From positions 1 through 64,000 of the forward strand of contig VTPC01007232.1 of assembly GCA_011009095.1 (NCBI GenBank): a stretch of DNA of 64,000 nt. Reading direction: 5' to 3'. This document shows positions 11,770 through 22,639 of the stretch, piece after piece (positions within the stretch are counted from its first letter, which is position 1; each line of letters opens with the position of its first letter). Source of the stretch: Ignelater luminosus (lineage: Eukaryota > Arthropoda > Insecta > Coleoptera > Elateridae). The notes below the pieces were generated by a model. It was not told where the DNA came from. It did no database searches and saw only the letters and a list, made by a program, of their open reading frames with translations. Position numbers and translations under genes: made by a program.

Positions 11770-12465
11770 TCTCGTGGAGCGACCGTTACACACAATCATT
11801 TGTTACATCCAGAATCACAATTATTATTAGACTCTACAAGGCAAAAGTACTGGACCAAAGGTGGACGAAATTTAGCTAAGAATATTACCAGAAACTGAAT
11901 TGTCTGTTTTAGATGCAATCTCACTTCTGCATCTAGTCCGATGTTTACCTTACCATATAGTCGAGTAATCCCTTCACTCCCTTTTCAGATAGTAGGGATC
12001 GACTATGCAGGCCCATTCTTAATTAAGGAAAGAAAGCGACAAGCCTCCAAGAGAATTAAATGCTATGTTTGTGTATTTGTGTGTTTTTTTTATAAGGGCC
12101 ATTCACTGATTACTGATGTGACAACTGAGTCATTTTTATCCTATTTAAGAAGGTTCACGTCTCGTCGAGGTCTACCTTCAGATATTTATTTTGATAGTGC
12201 GTGAAATTTTATAGGAGCTACACAAGGAACTGCGCGTACTTGATCGGTTTTTGTTGAACACCCAGAATGTATTCATTAAATATGCTAACGATGAAAAAAT
12301 AAAATGGCATATTTTGGTGAATCCAAATGCTTCATGCCAATCTGTCATTTGAAGAGTTTAATACTTTATTAAAACCAGTAGAGGGAGCACTTAATTCAAG
12401 GCCCTTTGACTCCTTTCTAGTTCCTCATTGGAAGAATGTTATAAACATCAGTAGACGACTAATTG
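11770..12465 (+). pseudogene. BEL/Pao integrase relic
   Basis: Continuation of the BEL/Pao element. A degraded zinc-binding domain (KYWTKGGRNLAKNI and a CFRC-like block, about 11845-11930) is followed by SRVIPSLPFQIVGIDYAGPF (about 11955-12015), KCYVCVFVCF (about 12058), SYLRRFTSRRGLPSDIYFD (about 12140-12200) and LLKPVEGALNSRPFDSF (about 12370-12420). The first catalytic Asp (GIDYAGP) is present; the second motif reads FDSA where SDNG is expected. A frameshift follows at about 12,215. It ends near PHW at about 12,430; no downstream LTR was recognised. Confidence 0.85.
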
Positions 12466-12469
12466 GTTA

Positions 12470-14820
12470 GCAGCAAAACGTGGAGGGCATACATTTTGAG
12501 GAGAGAAAAAGGAAAGGATTTCGAATTATATTTTGCTGTGAAGATTTTAATTTTGTTTTGTTAGATATCTGAGTATGTTTCCATGGTGGAAATTCGTGTT
12601 CAATTTAAATTGCAGTAAAGATGAACGAATCTTTCTAAAGTTGCATCTTAAGTTTTATTTCAATTGTTGAAGATAGGAAATGCACCTTTCGATGCATCAT
12701 ACATTTTATTTTGATAAAACTGTAGAAAAACACCAATTTGTGAAATAAATCAAAACTTGAGTTTTACCATCTAGATGCAATGAACTATAAAAGAAAAATC
12801 GGAACGAATTTAACCATCAGAAAGGAAATGGTTGGTAGACTTAAAGCTGACATCCCTCTTAACTTTTTTCTTTTTTTTCTTCTTCTTTTATTTATTTTTC
12901 ACTTACATTTTCATTAAACAGCTTTAATGGTAATAGACCTTTAAGTAAAATGAAGTAATATTAAAAATCTTGTTTCCTTAATAAGGGTATACATATTTAA
13001 TTTTTCCTGTTATTATTCTCACTTTTTTAAATCCAAATTCACTTCACGAACCTTAAACGTTAGAAAAAGAAATTTCTGACAATGGTTGACGTTTAAATTC
13101 AAATTCTTGACATAAATGACCCATTTATCTTACTTTTCACACACACAGTTCTAAAAAAAGGAAAACGTTTCAGACAGGCCTACGAATTATAAGAAAGAGT
13201 TTCATTCACACTGACCCTAAGCTGTACGATCTCTGTTACGGTTGTGCTATAGACTGTAAGGGCGTCCTTGTTGCACTCGCCTATTGATTTTGTAATAAGG
13301 ACCTTACAGCGACGCATTTGAAACCGATTATATTCGCAACAAGAATAAATCGGCACGCTCTACCTGTTAGTATACGAAGAAGGAAATGATTTATTTAGCG
13401 TGTACCACTGGACCCTTTTTTTCTTTTGCTGGCCAGCAATAAAATTCTACCGCTTAATCAAAACGGTTTGATGAAAGTTCCCAAGTTTATCTTAATTAGA
13501 CCTTATATTACGTTGCTTTTCTTGCTCTTTATGTATAACTGAAAGCAGGTTCTATTTCACTCTGTTTTGCAAACGATCCGACGAGTCTTATCTCTTTAGG
13601 TTAAGGGCTTTTCAAAAGCAGCTCTTAAAGATAGGATCATCTGAGCATAGGCTCCAGTGAGTTTCACATTAAGTAAGAATTCGGAATTCTCCGTTTCTGT
13701 TTAGCACGGGGAATTTCGTTTCGAAAAGAGAAAAATAGGTTTCAGATGGTATAACCACACAGGCACGCAAACGCACGCAGGTATATATTCGTTACCATCA
13801 TACAGCTCGTACTCTCCAGTGTATCCCCCCACACACATTCCGTACTGTAAAGCGACAGTCAGTTCACGAATAAAATTTATATCTGTAAGAAGCTTTAGTG
13901 GAGAGATTCTTGTCTACGTCAGCGAGGTTTTTGTTAGGGAAAACTTTTGAGAAGTTTAAATTTGTTCTCTTCCACACTTTACCCATATTGCGTCTGGCAG
14001 AAAATTATTTTTTTCTAAGTTATTGTTTTCGGGCTTCCACCTCGGAAATAAAAAAGTTTTGTCCTGGAATTTTAAGTTTAATGCACACGCAATCTGCAGT
14101 ACGATAAGACTTTAATTTTATACAAAGGAATGCCAATAAAAAGAATGATTTGCATAATTTTAACTGGAATCTCGGGGCTTTTTTCGGTTGTTGCTAATGA
14201 GGAGTAGAAGTAAATGGTAAATCTTGTTGCTTGGATGTTTTTTCAGTCTTCCTAAAATTAGTTTAGCTTAATTAGTAAGTACAACTACTTTTTACAAATC
14301 ACTGTTTAAAATCTAACTTGCAACATCTGTTTGAGCATTTATGGTTTTTGAATTCATTGAAGTTATTCGATTTCCCATACAAAATGAAATTGAAATGAAT
14401 CGAGTCAACTTTGTTAGCGAACAAACACATAAATTTTTGTTTCTTGGTAAATTATTCAAGGTGCAATCAAAGCTCTGTAGTTAATTAAGTAATAATTAAC
14501 TAAGTAAACACCTAATCTTCACGAGCTTTGGAGTAACAAAATTTATTTAGAAGACCTGGGATATTTGATGTTTAATTTTGAAACTTTAAAATCTTAGACT
14601 TAGTAATTTTAGTTGTAAATTTACTAGAAATGCAGTTAAGAATTGCAGTTGCGTTTTGTCTTGAGTAGTGCTATACCCGTGTATTACAAGAAGAAAGTGT
14701 TTTAGCCAAAACATCAGAAAACTTTCCTGTAGTTTCATTTCTTAATCTTGAAAACTATTGAGTCTAAAAATGGAGTTACAGAATTTAATTTTCTTCTGGA
14801 ACATCATGTCTTCACATCTA
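12470..14820. other. No gene seen
   Basis: AT-rich sequence without recognisable protein motifs. The 69-codon frame at 13898-14107 has no support. A short CA/CG-rich tract at 13,755-13,780 and a C-run with CACACA at about 13,826 are simple sequence. The stretch just left of 14,823 may contain the continuation of the copia RNase H region seen right of the mariner, but it is too decayed to be sure. Confidence 0.4.
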
Positions 14821-14824
14821 CATA

Positions 14825-15943
14825 CGAGAGTGGTCTGAAAAGTTTCCGAACTAACAAAGATACAAGACATTTAATTTTTTTTTATTTTTCAACATAGTCT
14901 CCTTGTAACTCTACACAGTTCTCCCAGCGATGCTCCCATCTCTGTAACCCGTCCAAATAGTACTCGGCATTTTTCTCTGCAAAATAATTGTTCACGAAGG
15001 TGATTGCCTCTTCATTTGACGAAAATCTTTGTCCTCCGAGCGCAATTTTTAGATGAGGGAACAAAAAGAAGTCGCTTGGGGCTAGATCTGGTGAGTAAGG
15101 CGGATGGTCAAGCAGTTCAAACCCTAATTCGTAGATTTTCGCCATGGCAACCGCTGAGGTGATGCATAGTATGCTCCTGTAATGGTTTTTCCTTTTTGAA
15201 GATAATCGATTAAAATAACTCCATGACTATCCCAAAAAACAGTCGCCATCACTTTCCCAGCCGAAAAAAGAGTTTTTACTTTTTTTGGAGCCGGTTCCCC
15301 CTTTGCAGTCCACTGTTTGGACTGTATTTTTGTTTCGGGCGTATAATGGTGTATCCCAGTTACATCTACAGTAATTAATCGGCGCCAAAACGTGAGCAAA
15401 CGCGGCACCCAACGCGCGGACAGCTTTCTCATGCCTAAATGTTGATTTAATATGTGACAAACACGTTCTTTTGACATGTTCATATCCTCTGCTATCTCTC
15501 TCACTTTAATTCGGCGGTCGTCTAGCACCATTTGGTGAACTTTGGCGATGTTTTCGTCGGTAGTTGCAGTTTTTGAACGTCCCGAACGTTCATCGTCTCC
15601 CAAGCTCTTACGGCCACGTTTAAATTCAGCAGCCCAAAATTTCACTGTGGTAAATGATGGTGCAGAGTCCCCATACACAGAATCCAACTCATCTTTTATT
15701 TGCGAAGGCGTATTACCTTTCAAAGACAAATATTTAATGACAGCTCGATACTCGATTTTGTCCATTTTCACAAAAAAACTCCCATCAACTCACTCAAACG
15801 ACTGTTACATAAAAACTGCGCGTCCAAAATGGCTGAAACTTTGGTGAGTAACTGTCAACAGATGAACAACGAAATTCAGTAGCTTTTATTTACGAGTGCT
15901 GCCATCTTCACGTTGAGGTCGGAAACTTTTCAGACCACCCTCG
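14825..15943 (-). mobile_element. mariner element, internally deleted (1,119 bp)
   Basis: Ends are 28-bp terminal inverted repeats with two mismatches: CGAGAGTGGTCTGAAAAG at left, and the reverse complement CGAGGGTGGTCTGAAAAG at right. Both are flanked by TA (14823-14824 and 15944-15945). It is about 170 bp shorter than the usual 1.3 kb of mariners. It sits in the RNase H region of a copia relic. Confidence 0.92.
14882..15771 (-). pseudogene. mariner transposase, two internal deletions
   Basis: N-terminal helix-turn-helix region (MDKIEYRAVIKYLSLKG and HMGMRK-type region ARWVPRLLT) is in one frame (15124-15771). After RLLT the sequence jumps to FWRRLITVD, so about 25 residues are missing, and the first catalytic motif reads TVDVTGIHH instead of TVDETWIHH. 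After GAYYAS a second deletion of about 33 residues removes the second catalytic Asp (the HQDNAP motif). The C-terminal part HPPYSPDLAPSDFFLFP holds the third Asp (14882-15145) in another frame. It cannot encode an active transposase; normal length is about 345 residues. Confidence 0.9.
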
Positions 15944-15945
15944 TA

Positions 15946-17520
15946 ATCAGCATCACAAGAGTTACTAATTTTTCTGTTTTGTGGTCAAGTTTGTACAATA
16001 AACCATAATCCAGGGTACTCTTCAGGTAACGGAAGATCTATTTTATAGCTGCCAATTCGAAGCCCTGGGGTGTGCTAATGATTCAGATACCTTATTGCGA
16101 CAGTTAGCTACATCATCACTGCTTCACGGAAGGAAACCTCAACACTTAACTCAGGTTTTGATTCGAGCTGTTGTTGTTTTGCATACTCACCCGGTTTCGT
16201 AATTGAAGTCCTCTGGTTGTTTCATAAACATCTTTTCTGCAAGGTCACCATTTAGAAACATTGTCTTCACATCAAATTGCACAAGTGAAGTTACTCAGAA
16301 ACAGCTATGCTCAGTACCATCCTCGCAGTGTCAAAACGGGTCTATTGTGCCTTTGTTTTGAATAGTAAAACTTAACTATCCCCTATTAATTTTTGTTCAC
16401 TTGGTAGATCCATAAGATTTCAAGTGTTGTCTTCAATCAACGGTGCCAATTCTTCACGCACTGGGCATTTCACATTATCTGATTCATTGTCATTGTCATT
16501 CATAGTCATCAAATACTTTGGTTTCTTTGTCTCTCGTTTCGGCAATGTTGCAGCTGCACTTCGATTTTGCATACCTTTTGCCGTTATCACAACATCGACT
16601 GGTACACTGGGATTCTGCTCGTCTGTTTCAGAAGCTTTCTCCAAAATTCGAACCTGTCTTGAAACCTGCTGCTTTTATTTTTCAATAGTTTTTTTGCTCG
16701 GAGCAATTACAAACGGTACATTTTCCACCTTCTAAACCGAAAGATTATATCGTGATTCGTCGTAACCTTGCTTTCCTCTTTAATCCTCTGTATCTGTTTT
16801 TCTCCCCACGATAGTCCACGTAACACCCAGAGACACTTCCCTTATCCTACTTTCTCCAACGTTGTTTTGGCACGAAAACAAAACACAAACGATCCTGCAA
16901 TGATCTGGTTTCACTAACTTCTTTTTTAACCACAGTGGTGTTTTGATATCTTCAGCCTTAGTCCAGTCAGTCAGACTTTCCTATTTTTTAACAACTCACC
17001 GCCTTTTTCATTTACCCTAAACTGGAATACTTTGTTGATAATTTGGCTAATTGAGAATAGGTTTCTTTCTGTATCTGGTACCTATCAAACATTCTGCAAA
17101 TGGTTGCGTTTCCAAACACCACTTGTCCGCATCTCGATGTTGACTGTACCTTGCCATATGCGTAAATAATTTCTGAATTTCTCACCTGAACTGTTTGGCG
17201 GTCTGAAAGTTCAAAAAATAGTCTCCTTCGTGTCATATAATGCACCGTCGCATCTGTGGTTACCTCACCAGTTGGTTTTGAACGTTTCGCGCTTGAACTG
17301 GTTGAGCTCTTTGATGATTCGTAGGACAAGTTTTTGCAAAATGGCCAAACTTCTGACACTTGAAACATTTTCGCCTATGGTTAGAAGATTTTTCTTCGTT
17401 CGTACAGCCCTCATCGAAACTAGCAACAAGCGTTGTTGAATCGCATCTTTCTTCAGACAACTATATCTCTACGAGACGAAGCCGTTCTGTCAGCTTATTT
17501 ATGGTTCTATTTTCTAGTAC
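15946..17520 (-). pseudogene. Ty1/copia relic: zinc knuckle, protease, RT, RNase H start
   Basis: Minus strand, N- to C-terminal: gag zinc knuckle CFKCQKFGHFAKTC (about 17,350-17,390), a protease-like stretch VHYMTRRRLFFELSDRQTVQ (about 17,170-17,250; copia normally HM..R..F), a variable linker (16,420-16,740), RT block FDVKTMFLNGDLAEKMFMKQ (about 16,210-16,275; the family motif is FDVKTAFLNG) and RYLKSTLDYGLLYKLDHKTE (about 15,970-16,035), which leads into RNase H. Stops and shifts are frequent. The gag N-terminus is separated at 18,050-18,533. Confidence 0.8.
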
Positions 17521-18050
17521 AGCGATTCTCAGCCTTTTTCTGCTTGCGTGCCTCCTAAACAGCCTATTTTCACAAATTAAAAAATGCAACTAATGTACTT
17601 ACGGGGCTGTCCCGGTTTTTACTTTTTGCCCGGCGGCCCGACAAGGGAATCGAATGTTCCTACAGGAAACGATTCGAAATGTTGTCACGTTCTTATGCTT
17701 TGGCTGACATTAGAAAATTTAAGAAAACGCGTGACGTAGGGCGTAATGTTATTTTTCGCGTTTTATAAAAGTTTATTTATTATACTGATTTTGTAACACA
17801 GTGGCAATTGATTTCTTTGAAGATCTTTATGTAGGCTCAATGTCAAAGACTATTTCAGATCTTGAACACATACAATTGTATCCTTTGAGCAAAAATATAT
17901 TTGCTACTCATTTATTACGTGTAATCATAAAAAGTATGATAATTTCAGTGCTATTTTAGCTGTTCGGGCGCTCCAAGGTCTATTACATGTAGGTTCTACC
18001 AATCAGACATGGGAGGTCCCTTTCGGGACTCTGAGAAATTTATAGGCCAC
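17521..18050. mobile_element. Possible hAT-like non-autonomous insert in copia gag
   Basis: About 530 bp separates two parts of the copia gag (minus: TINKLTERLRL at 17,470-17,510, and the part beyond 18,050). It starts CAGCGATTCTCAGCCTTTTT, which resembles the ends of hAT-type miniature elements. The expected matching right end and an 8-bp target duplication were not found, so the call rests on one end only. Confidence 0.3.
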
Positions 18051-18051
18051 C

Positions 18052-18533
18052 GCGCGGTGCTCAAAGTTCGGGCTTTAGAGACTTCTCAGGAAGGTTGCCT
18101 TGCATAATCTGAATGCTGTCAGACGAATTAAAGTCATGTAACTCACTGAAATATTTATGTGCGTCTATCGGATCCTTCTTACCACCAGAAAAATACTCCA
18201 TGAGCCTGTCAACGATACGCTTGCCTGAACTTTGCTCATATATAGAAATCAATTTACCTCACATTTGTTTTGTTGTTCCGCATGCCCGCAATTAGGACAA
18301 TGGTCAAACCGTTCATTGCACTTAGAAGTATTAATTGGACTAAAGCATTTTCTTTTGTAAGAACCCTAAATTCAGCTGCATGTGATGTACGATATGCTCT
18401 GTCTTCTTGTGTCTCGGGTGCCTTTGGCAACTACTGGAATCTCGTGATGCCTTAGTAGTAACTCAATCTGTCGTTGCCACCTGCCCCAATTGCTGAAGCT
18501 TTCTAACTTATCGATCTGCGTTTTGAAATTCAT
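18052..18533 (-). pseudogene. Ty1/copia gag, N-terminal part
   Basis: The minus-strand frame starts ATG at 18533 with MNFKTQIDKLESFSNWGRWQ and continues RQIELLLRHHEIPVV, matching the copia gag pattern of a small hydrophobic start, NW..W and a helical region. Later come YEQSSGKRIVDRLMEYF (18,160-18,240) and a DSIQIMQGNLPE stretch (about 18,090-18,130). There are several frameshifts. It belongs with the copia relic at 15,946-17,520. Confidence 0.7.
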
Positions 18534-18539
18534 CTCCCG

Positions 18540-19120
18540 TCGCTTTCTTTAAAACATAAACAAACGATGCAGATGCAAGCAGGACGAACACTTGCTGCTT
18601 TATAGCCAACCGCAATACTTAATAACTTAGTGAAACACGTGCACGTGGTTAGATCACTTCCGCAGTTTTACAAACGTTTTGGGTTCATAACCTAACGACT
18701 ATTTTTTAAAAAAAGGATTTAATTACGTTTTGTTATTTTAAACATAAGTAATCACAAATTTACAAAGGTATAGCTTAGCTAGGACACAAAGTTCGATCTT
18801 TATCCTTTTATAATATTTAGCTAAGAGTTAACGTGACTTGTTGGAAAGAACGAACTGACGCATATTTTAATTTATTTACGTGCTGTTTACTATTTATTGT
18901 TAATACTTTGTCTTTTATTTTAAAAGACTATCAGAAATTTACCAACGTTTTTAAACCCAACTAGGTATCTAACCCTAAACGTATTGAAAATTCTGTTAGA
19001 CCACATAAAATTACATTCCTGGCATTTAAGATTGCTTTAGATGCTGGAGTCACATTTAAATTATATAAAAATTTTGAACAGGCTAAGCTTTACAGTCACT
19101 TTTTTAATATTCGGAATGAC
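18540..19120. other. No gene seen
   Basis: AT-rich sequence between the copia relic and the mariner. No coding sequence or clear LTR was recognised. Confidence 0.35.
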
Positions 19121-19123
19121 ATA

Positions 19124-20414
19124 CGAGGGCTGTTTGACGGAAGTGTGACATTTCAATAAAGAACAGGTTTAGCCTAGATTTTTTTTATTATTTTTCAACA
19201 TAGTTCCCTTCAAGTGCTACACACTTAGTCCAACGACTTTCCAATTTCTTTAAGCCTTCTGAGAAATGTTCTTTTGGCAACTCGTCAAAATAGGCCTGCG
19301 TTGCAGCAATAACCTCTTCATTTGATGCGAATTTTTTTCCTGCGAGAGATTTTTTCAAATTCGGAAATAAAAAAAGTCTCTTGGGGCCAGATCCGGTGAG
19401 TATGGTGGATGGGGAAGCAGTTCGTAGCGTAATTGTACCAATTTAGCGGTTGCAATTGCAGATGAATAAGATGGGGCGTTGTCGTAATGAAAGAGCACTT
19501 TCTTACGTGCCAAATGTGGGCGTTTTTTCTTTAAGATAACATCAAAACGGGTCAATAAATCAGCATAATATTGGCCAGTTATTGTTTTACCCCTTTCCAA
19601 ATAGTCAATATGGATTATGCCTTTAGAATCCCAAAAAATAGTCGCCATGACCTTATTAGCCGAGTGACCAATTTTAGTCTTCTTTGGTGCACGTTCGTCT
19701 GGTGATATCCATTGTTTCACTGTTCCTTTGTCCCAGGGGTATGGTGGTGGATCCAGGTTTCGTCAACAGTCACATATCGGCGAAGAAACTCAACTGGATT
19801 ACGTTGTAACATGACCAAACATTGATTTGAAGGTTGAACACGAATTCTCATTTGGTCCACTGTGAGTAATCGCGGCACCCATCTTGCCGATACCTTTTTA
19901 ATATACAAATGTTCGTGTAAAATATTATGCACCCGTTCGATTGAGATGCCAACAGCATCAACTATCTCGCGCACTTTCAAACGTCGATCAGCCATTACCA
20001 TATTATGGATTTTGTCAACGATTTCCTTAGTAGTGACCGTTTGTAAGGGCCCGGGGCGTTCACCATCGTCAGTGCTCATACGGCCAGTTTTAAATGAATT
20101 AAACCACTTGGAAACCATTCCATGCGATGGAGCAGATTCACCGTAATATTTCCGTAATTTCTCCTCAGTTTCTTTCACTGTTTTTCCACGTAAAAAATAA
20201 TGTTTAATTAAAACACGAAATTCACGTTTTTCCATATTTACAAAATAGCACAAACTTGATTGATTTCTATGACTGCCAAATGTATACTATTTCACAGATT
20301 GACATGAAATTTGGAGGTTAAGCCTCTAAAAGACTGACGTATATGCTAATGTTTTCGATTTACCGATATCAGCGCCATCTAGCGGAAAGTCACGCTTCCG
20401 TCAAACAGCCCTCG
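19124..20414 (-). mobile_element. mariner element, full length (1,291 bp)
   Basis: Terminal inverted repeats of at least 26 bp begin CGAGGGCTGTTTGACGGAAG at both ends and differ by one base. TA duplications lie at 19122-19123 and 20415-20416. Its size and layout are those of an intact DD34D mariner. Confidence 0.95.
19188..20235 (-). pseudogene. mariner DD34D transposase with two single-base frameshifts
   Basis: The transposase starts MEKREFRVLIKHYFLRGK (ATG at 20235), followed by a helix-turn-helix domain (VREIVDAVGISIERVHNIL) and ARWVPRLLT. All three catalytic aspartates are present: TVDETWIHH, HYDNAPS and PPYSPDLAPRD, with 34 residues between the second and third. One frameshift sits near 19,720 (after GTKEQ) and another near 19,365 (in a T run after RDFF); the C-terminus ends NYVEK before TAA at 19188-19190. 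So it is dead by only two small lesions, which suggests recent activity. Confidence 0.93.
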
Positions 20415-20869
20415 TATATGTAAGTAATGAGAGGCAGAAAGTGCGTTATCCGTGCGTCGAAAACAACTGATTTTAAAGCGTGCAGAAGTTAATGTGAATA
20501 GCCCATAATAAAGACTGAATATGAGTATTAAACATAAGTATATAGATAAGGGCGAGGTTTAAGGGTGTTACTGTCGAAAACCGTGTTTCCGAAAAATTGG
20601 AACTATACATAGATAACCTCAAGTGAAAATAGCAGTGGTTAACTAAACCGTTGTAAAATGATAGATAGGGATACTTTTGAGTCGCACAATCCGCGCAGAG
20701 GATGGTGTTCGAACATGTAAAGCTTGTAAAAGAATGTGTAAGACAACTATTATCCTTGCGATAGATAAAATGATTTGAAGCGTAACCGTCAAAAGCGGCT
20801 AGAGCCTTGCACGGGCCGAGATCTTTAGGGAGAAGAAATCTCGGTAAGTTCTTGATTGGCCTGAGAAGC

Positions 20870-21020
20870 CCGAAAGGCCTGTACTGCTCGTCAGGTTCGA
20901 GAAACCCGACAGGCCCGAACGATCCGACAGAATCGGGAGGCCCGACACGTCCGAGAGGCTCGACAGGCTGGAGAGGTTCGACAGGCTCGATAAAACCGAA
21001 CGATAGTCCTGATTGTGTAG
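20870..21020. repeat. Low-complexity array of CCCGACAGG-like 9-12 bp units
   Basis: A run of short units such as GGCCCGA, GAGGCTCGACAGG and GTTCGACAGG gives a local GC peak in AT-rich surroundings. The open frame over it (20807-21046) is the repeat translated, rich in Gly, Pro, Ser and Thr, and is unlikely to be a gene. Similar units recur at 22,625-22,740. Confidence 0.6.
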
Positions 21021-21039
21021 ACTCGGAAAGCCTGATAGA

Positions 21040-21130
21040 TTTTTAAACCGAGGTCCGACCCGACCTAAACTCGATCTTTATCTTTTAGCCCGACCAAGAA
21101 ACTCAGCCTATTGCATTCTATAGGTCTGAA
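21040..21130 (+). repeat. Repeat copy 1 flanking a mariner relic
   Basis: A roughly 90-bp block with CCGACCCGACCTAAACTC, then AGCCCGACC and CTATTGCA, is repeated in the same orientation at 22,276-22,378 (CCCGGCTCGACCTAAACCCC). Confidence 0.5.
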
Positions 21131-21499
21131 TAATTCATAAGTCATTTAGACGATGTTTAAGGCATTTTTTAACTTTTCAATGTATGGTAGCTCTTTAATT
21201 ATCATCCTTCGTTTTTGACTTTGTGAATCTTTTTCGCATGATCTTTGTTACCGCTTATTTTGCTGCGCTCTATATTTGAACAATGTCTCTAGTACATTGT
21301 AAGCGGGGATAAGTTCATCAATTTTGAAGGTAAAAAGAAGATTCTTGAGAAGGGTCTTCAAGAGGGCAAGATGGGGGAGGGGCGGTGCTGTTATCGACAA
21401 AATTTTATTTTTGTTATGTTAGTGCGCATGTCATAATAGTGGGTATCAAATTTGATCTTGATCTCTCAAGTGGTCTCCTATCTACTGCGGTTCAAAGCA

Positions 21500-22263
21500 A
21501 ACGTTTTCCGAGTGTTTTTCAAAATGGATAAAATTGAATATCGTGCTGTCATAAAGTTCTTCGTTCTGGATAGTTTGCCGCCAACAGAGATTCATCCAAA
21601 GTTGGTAAAAGTCTATGGCAGAATTTAAACGTAGTCGAACTTCACTTGAATATGACCCACGCAAAGGCCGACCAAAAACAGCAACCACGAAAGAAACTGT
21701 TGAAAAAGTCCATGGTTTGGTCCTAGACGATCGCGAGATAGCTGAAACTATCAAGATATCGGAAGAAAGAATAAGATTTCATCCTATACCAAGAATTAAA
21801 GATGAAAAAGCTTTGTGCAAGATGGGTTAAGCATTTGTTAAGCGTGGACTAAAAGCAAATGAGGAAGCGCATATCGCAACAATGTTTGGATCGGTTTAAA
21901 GAAAAATTCCGCAGATCTCATGAGAAGATTTGTTACTATGGACGAAATTTAGATCTACCGCTTTACTCGAGAAACAAATCAACAATCGAAACAGTGGGTC
22001 GAAGCTGGTGTTTTTGCACCAAAGAAGGCGGAGTTGGTTACATCTGTTGGAAAGGTCATGGCCATGTTTTTGTAGGATGCAAAAGGAATGCTGCTTATTG
22101 ATTACCTTGAGAAGGGTAAAACAATAACCAGGGAATATTATGCTACCCTTCTGGATTAACTAGATGTTAAAATTCGAGAAAAGTGGCCTGGGTTGCAGCA
22201 AAAAAAAATTATTTTTTACCCATAAAATTGCTCTAGCAATGGAGAAACTGAGAGATTTAAAGT
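21500..22263 (+). pseudogene. mariner transposase relic
   Basis: Starts MDKIEYRAVIKFFVLDSLPP at about 21,523, then AEFKRSRTSLEYDPRKGRPK and TATTKETVEKVHGLVLDDRE (21,615-21,740). It passes through ruined middle blocks and ends near AMEKLRDLK (about 22,240-22,262) before the third catalytic Asp. Many stops and frameshifts are present and no inverted repeats remain. The N-terminus is close to that of the mariner at 14.8 kb. Confidence 0.85.
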
Positions 22264-22275
22264 GAGACTGGATAA

Positions 22276-22378
22276 ATTTCTAAACTGAGACCCGGCTCGA
22301 CCTAAACCCCAGCTTTGGGACGAGCCCCACAAAGGCCTGGCCAAAAAACCTAGCTATTGCAGGCTTCTACGGTACTGT
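22276..22378 (+). repeat. Repeat copy 2 flanking a mariner relic
   Basis: Direct repeat of 21,040-21,130. Together with the CCCGAC-type units at 20.9 and 22.7 kb it suggests one larger repetitive unit interrupted by, or duplicated around, the mariner relic. Confidence 0.5.
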
Positions 22379-22496
22379 ACGAATTTCCTCTGTTTCAGTT
22401 TAGTATAAAACTAATGCCCGCACGAACATAACACCCGTCTAATTCAGCAAGAAAAAGTTCTCTATTCGGTACAGTACGACAATCCTCCTCTTTGGT

Positions 22497-22634
22497 TCAA
22501 TATGAAAATAATGCTTCTTAGGGTCAGTACGAAAATAGTACCTGTCGAAATCAATACGAAAATAACCCGTCCGAGTCTGTACAAAAAAAATCCCGGTTCT
22601 TTTCGAATCAGTACAAGAATAATGGCCCGACTCG
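22497..22634 (+). repeat. Minisatellite, about 27-30 bp period
   Basis: Five diverged units begin TCAATATGAAAATAATG, TCAGTACGAAAATAGT, TCAATACGAAAATAACC, TGTACAAAAAAAATCCC and TCAGTACAAGAATAATGG. The first three are 27 bp each. Weaker related units lie at 22,365-22,490 (CGGTACTGTACGA, CGGTACAGTACGA). Confidence 0.7.
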
Positions 22635-22639
22635 ATAAG

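Noticed and set aside
13750..13880. Possible core promoter with TATATA and a TCAGT-like initiator
   Set aside because: Spacing of about 75 bp is wrong for a TATA-initiator pair and no gene follows.
20807..21046. Gly/Pro/Ser/Thr-rich open frame resembling a collagen-like protein
   Set aside because: It is the translation of a short-period CCCGACAGG-type repeat; no other gene feature surrounds it.
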